This document shows positions 61,582-64,000 of a DNA stretch of 64,000 nt, piece after piece. The stretch comes from Bacteroidota bacterium. GTDB taxonomy: Bacteria > Bacteroidota > Bacteroidia > Cytophagales > Cyclobacteriaceae. The stretch is from NCBI GenBank assembly GCA_018267275.1, contig JAFDYV010000002.1:186001-250000 (forward strand), written 5' to 3'. Position numbers and translations under genes: made by a program. Each line of letters opens with the position of its first letter. The first letter of the stretch is position 1. The notes under the pieces are model-generated. The model was not told the origin of the DNA. It did not search any database and saw only the letters and a list, made by a program, of their open reading frames with translations.

Positions 61582-61635
61582 CGACTAATGGCATAAATGA
61601 ACTATGAAACTTATTAACCTATCAAATTAATCGAC

Positions 61636-61643
61636 TATGTTTG
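61636..61643 (+). promoter_or_regulatory. -7 box before the nhaC hairpin
   Basis: TATGTTTG fits TAnnTTTG and lies 2 nt before a perfect 15-bp hairpin. A transcript from it would start within the first arm of the hairpin. No good -33 TTG. Confidence 0.45.
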
Positions 61644-61645
61644 CA

Positions 61646-61678
61646 AGTCGTCTGACCGCTTAGAGCGGTCAGACGACT
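61646..61678. repeat. Perfect 15-bp inverted repeat at the nhaC start
   Basis: AGTCGTCTGACCGCT, loop TAG, then the exact reverse complement. It ends 4 nt before the ATG of the NhaC-type gene and leaves no room for a normal ribosome-binding site if folded. It could regulate translation, end the upstream transcript, or be a dispersed palindrome. Confidence 0.8.
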
Positions 61679-61682
61679 GATT

Positions 61683-62978
61683 ATGAATAATAACTCCGGT
61701 AGGTTTTGGGCGCTCACACCTTTGTTGGTTTTTATTTTTGTTTACCTCGGCACTTCGCTGCTGCTGAATGATTTTTATAAGGTGCCCATTTTGGTGGCAT
61801 TTTTGTTTTCGGCTATTGTGGGTTTTGTGTTGTACCCCAAAATAACCTTTCACGATAAGATTGAAGAGTTTAGCAAAGGCGCGGGCGACTCGGGCATTAT
61901 GCTGATGATTTTGATTTTCTTGCTGGCAGGCGCGTTCGCAGAGGTGAGTAAAACGATAGGCGCGGTGCAGTCTACCATCAACTTTGCTTTGTCTTACGTG
62001 TCGCCCAGTCTGTTGATTGGTGGCTTGTTTTTAACGGCTTGCTTTATTTCGCTTTCGTTAGGTACTTCCGTGGGCACCGTGGTGGCACTTGCGCCTATCG
62101 CTGCAGGTATCAATGAATCCGTTCCCGGCACGTTGGCAGTAGGCCTTGCGGCTGTGGTGGGCGGTGCCATGTTTGGCGATAACTTAAGCATGATTTCAGA
62201 CACCACCATTGCGGCCACACGCACGCAAGGCGTGGAGATGCGTGCGAAGTTTAAAGTAAACTTTTGGATTGCCCTGCCGCCCGCCATTATTACTTTTCTA
62301 CTGTATGCATTTACTACTAATCTTCCAACGCAGTCTGCGGCTGTTTACGAATATTCGTTTGTCAAAATCGTTCCGTACCTGTTTATTTTTATTGCTGCCT
62401 TATTGGGCATGAATGTGATTTGGGTGTTGATATCGGGTATTTTTCTTTCCATGGTGATTGGCTTTTTTGTGAGTGACCTCACGCTGTGGCCGATGATCAA
62501 CGCGCTCAACACGGGTATGGCGTCCATGTTTGAATTGAGTTTAACGTGCATCATCATTGGCGGCATTGTGGGGCTCATTCGCTACTACCGCGGCATCGAT
62601 TATATTTTGCACCATGTATCACGACATGTAAAAAGCAGCAGGGGAGGCGAGTTGGGCATTGCTTCGCTCACGGCTTTGGTCAATGCCACGCTGGCCAACA
62701 ACACCATTACCATTTTGATTGTGGGGCCACTGGCCAAAGACATTGCCGATAAAAATGGTATTGACCCACGCAGAAGCGCCAGCATCCTCGATACCATTTC
62801 ATGTTTCGTGCAGGGGCTGTTGCCCTATGGTGCACAGATGTTGGCGGCACTGGCTGTGGCTCACCAGATAATAGGGCCATTTGATATCATGGCTCATCTT
62901 TATTACCCGTATTTGTTGGGATTGAGCACGCTGGTGTTTATTTTTATTCAGAAAAAAGAAGTAACATTTAGTAGATAG
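61683..62978 (+). CDS. nhaC: NhaC-family Na+/H+ antiporter
   Basis: A 431-aa integral membrane antiporter with about 11-12 helices. The signature region is GTSVGTVVALAPIAAGI and GGAMFGDNLSMISDTTIAATRTQG (about 153-180), as in NhaC-type exchangers. The later conserved half has ATLANNTITILIVGP and LPYGAQMLAALAVA. It would exchange Na+ (or a substrate such as malate/lactate in some members) for H+. It is preceded by the strong hairpin described above, which may control its translation. It is the last complete gene of the window. Confidence 0.92.
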   Translation: MNNNSGRFWALTPLLVFIFVYLGTSLLLNDFYKVPILVAFLFSAIVGFVLYPKITFHDKIEEFSKGAGDSGIMLMILIFLLAGAFAEVSKTIGAVQSTINFALSYVSPSLLIGGLFLTACFISLSLGTSVGTVVALAPIAAGINESVPGTLAVGLAAVVGGAMFGDNLSMISDTTIAATRTQGVEMRAKFKVNFWIALPPAIITFLLYAFTTNLPTQSAAVYEYSFVKIVPYLFIFIAALLGMNVIWVLISGIFLSMVIGFFVSDLTLWPMINALNTGMASMFELSLTCIIIGGIVGLIRYYRGIDYILHHVSRHVKSSRGGELGIASLTALVNATLANNTITILIVGPLAKDIADKNGIDPRRSASILDTISCFVQGLLPYGAQMLAALAVAHQIIGPFDIMAHLYYPYLLGLSTLVFIFIQKKEVTFSR

Positions 62979-63064
62979 CCTAAAATCGGCCTCATATTTT
63001 AACGTATCGCTTAAAGCCCACTAGAAATGGTTGGCTTTTGGTAGTTTTATGGCTTGAATAAATA

Positions 63065-63073
63065 GTTGGCGGT
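63065..63073 (+). repeat. GTTGGCGGT boundary motif, second copy
   Basis: It is identical to 19392-19400; with flanks, AGTTGGCGGT then (C or A) ATTTTA is shared over 17 positions with one mismatch. It lies 13 nt before an ATG, as in the first copy. A possible small stem (AAAGCC...GGCTTT) lies upstream. Confidence 0.6.
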
Positions 63074-63086
63074 AATTTTAAATTTC

Positions 63087-64000
63087 ATGAAGATTCGGTT
63101 GGCATTAATCATTTCAGCCTTAGCTAACATAGGACTTTTTTTATTCATTTACTTCCAACGCAGAACGACACCACCTCCATTTGACCCATTTCATATCAGA
63201 ACCGACTTTAAGTACTCCGACTTGCTTTCGGACGGATATGCTAAAGTTCCAGTTGACGTTCTAATGGTGGGTAAAACTGTTGGCACCTTGACAATAAACT
63301 ATCAAGTTTCTGAAGAAGATGGTAGCGTCTATTACCGCATCGCGACAATCCAAACAGGAATGAGAGAAGTGGACACTTTAAAAATTTATAAAATCATAGA
63401 GTCATATGATGCTGACATATTAATACTGCCTGGGACGAACATCAAAACAACAAATGCCCCTCCGTTAACATCAACTTTTTATGTCAAGCACAGGTTGAAC
63501 AAGCAGATTTTTGAATGTTACCTGACAAGAGCAGAGAATGATAACTATAATATTGAAACGGAGTTTGAAAGCCCTTTGAAAAATGACAGCCTGATTGAAA
63601 GGGAAAAATACTTCTGGTTAAATCGAGAGAATCGCTTTGGCCCTGATACATTGATTTTTGATGATGGTCTAACTTTAATTCGGAATTTCTGGAACTGGAG
63701 TAAGGAGGGAGAAGAAAAAATATTTAGAGCAAATGGGATATTAGCACTGATTAGAAATTACAACGACTGGACTCTACAAAATACTATATGTTACTATGAA
63801 GATGGCTCAATAGAATATGATGTCTTATCTTATAACATGACTGGAACAAGCACTTGGTGGTATCCGACTGGAGTTAAAATGGAGACAATTGAGTATAAAG
63901 ATGGAAGAAGAAATGGTCGACATGTTACATATTATTCCAATGGAAAAGTGAAGACAAGTGGACAATACATCGGGGGTTTCTACGACAGGGGAATAAAAGA
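63087..64000 (+). CDS. MORN-like repeat protein, cut by the window end
   Basis: Open reading frame of at least 304 codons without a stop before the edge, so the C-terminus is missing. The N-terminus is a hydrophobic segment (LALIISALANIGLFLFIYF) suited to membrane anchoring. The later part has two MORN_2-type repeats, WWYPTGVKMETIEYKDGRRNG and YYSNGKVKTSGQYIGG, as in the YwqK family of antitoxin-like proteins. The middle (LIREKYFWLNRENRFGPDTL region) shows no motif. It follows a GTTGGCGGT motif shared with the lipoprotein gene at 19411 and is likewise A/T-rich, pointing to an accessory origin. The function is unknown. Confidence 0.78.
   Translation, partial: MKIRLALIISALANIGLFLFIYFQRRTTPPPFDPFHIRTDFKYSDLLSDGYAKVPVDVLMVGKTVGTLTINYQVSEEDGSVYYRIATIQTGMREVDTLKIYKIIESYDADILILPGTNIKTTNAPPLTSTFYVKHRLNKQIFECYLTRAENDNYNIETEFESPLKNDSLIEREKYFWLNRENRFGPDTLIFDDGLTLIRNFWNWSKEGEEKIFRANGILALIRNYNDWTLQNTICYYEDGSIEYDVLSYNMTGTSTWWYPTGVKMETIEYKDGRRNGRHVTYYSNGKVKTSGQYIGGFYDRGIK

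Overview
This window reads as a chromosomal segment of a Bacteroidota bacterium, most likely of the order Cytophagales. The supporting signs are recurrent TAnnTTTG promoter boxes (often with TTG about 19-20 nt upstream), a carboxypeptidase-regulatory-domain TonB receptor, an ExbB/ExbD/ExbD block, DUF3078 and LPP20-type envelope proteins, a UMF1-family transporter and a lytic transglycosylase with several LysM repeats. Gene density is high, with many 4-bp start/stop overlaps. No rRNA, phage, IS transposase or CRISPR array is visible.

Layout. 47-5245: a SpoIIE-type phosphatase, polysaccharide deacetylase and glycosyltransferase chain, then a diacylglycerol-kinase-like protein, TatD and type I asparaginase. 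5262-6068: an unusual tRNA-Ser locus. An intact tRNA-Ser(GGA) lies between two different GIY-YIG nuclease genes, and the block is bounded by the two broken ends of a second tRNA-Ser. 6285-8481: proton-channel energiser genes (ExbB, small membrane protein, ExbD, ExbD). 8654-12707: UMF1 transporter, LolD-like ATPase, FtsX-like permease, DUF3299-like protein and a small secreted protein, converging on a TonB receptor (12697-14925). That receptor has a perfect 22-bp palindromic operator-like site upstream. 15117-19219: TPR membrane protein, GatC, PlsC-type acyltransferase. 19411-20284: a single lipoprotein gene packaged like an integron cassette. 20290-34869: ABC exporter, penicillin acylase, ABC-F ATPase, sorbosone-dehydrogenase-like lipoprotein, VOC protein, amino-acid permease, fasciclin, PhoD-like and CocE/NonD hydrolases.

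34880-46909: O-methyltransferase, LysM lytic transglycosylase, response regulator, DUF3078, GNAT, HerA-like ATPase, YkgJ-type protein, thioredoxin, CHRD-like lipoprotein, two LPP20-type lipoproteins, DUF3052 and a class V aminotransferase. 46956-60851: a region rich in DNA and RNA maintenance genes: HrpB, an overlapping pair of UPF1-like helicase and SMUG2-like uracil-DNA glycosylase, then DUF2177 and a membrane patatin, and a large AddA/AddB-like helicase-nuclease pair. 60871-64000: DUF2071 protein, NhaC-type antiporter behind a 15-bp perfect hairpin, and the start of a MORN-like protein cut by the window end.

The least expected signals are non-coding. They are the split-tRNA/GIY-YIG element with three related palindromes, a GTTGGCGGT cassette-boundary motif shared by two accessory genes, heptanucleotide tandem repeats abutting start or stop codons at three loci, and several promoters so close to the ATG that leaderless transcripts are likely.
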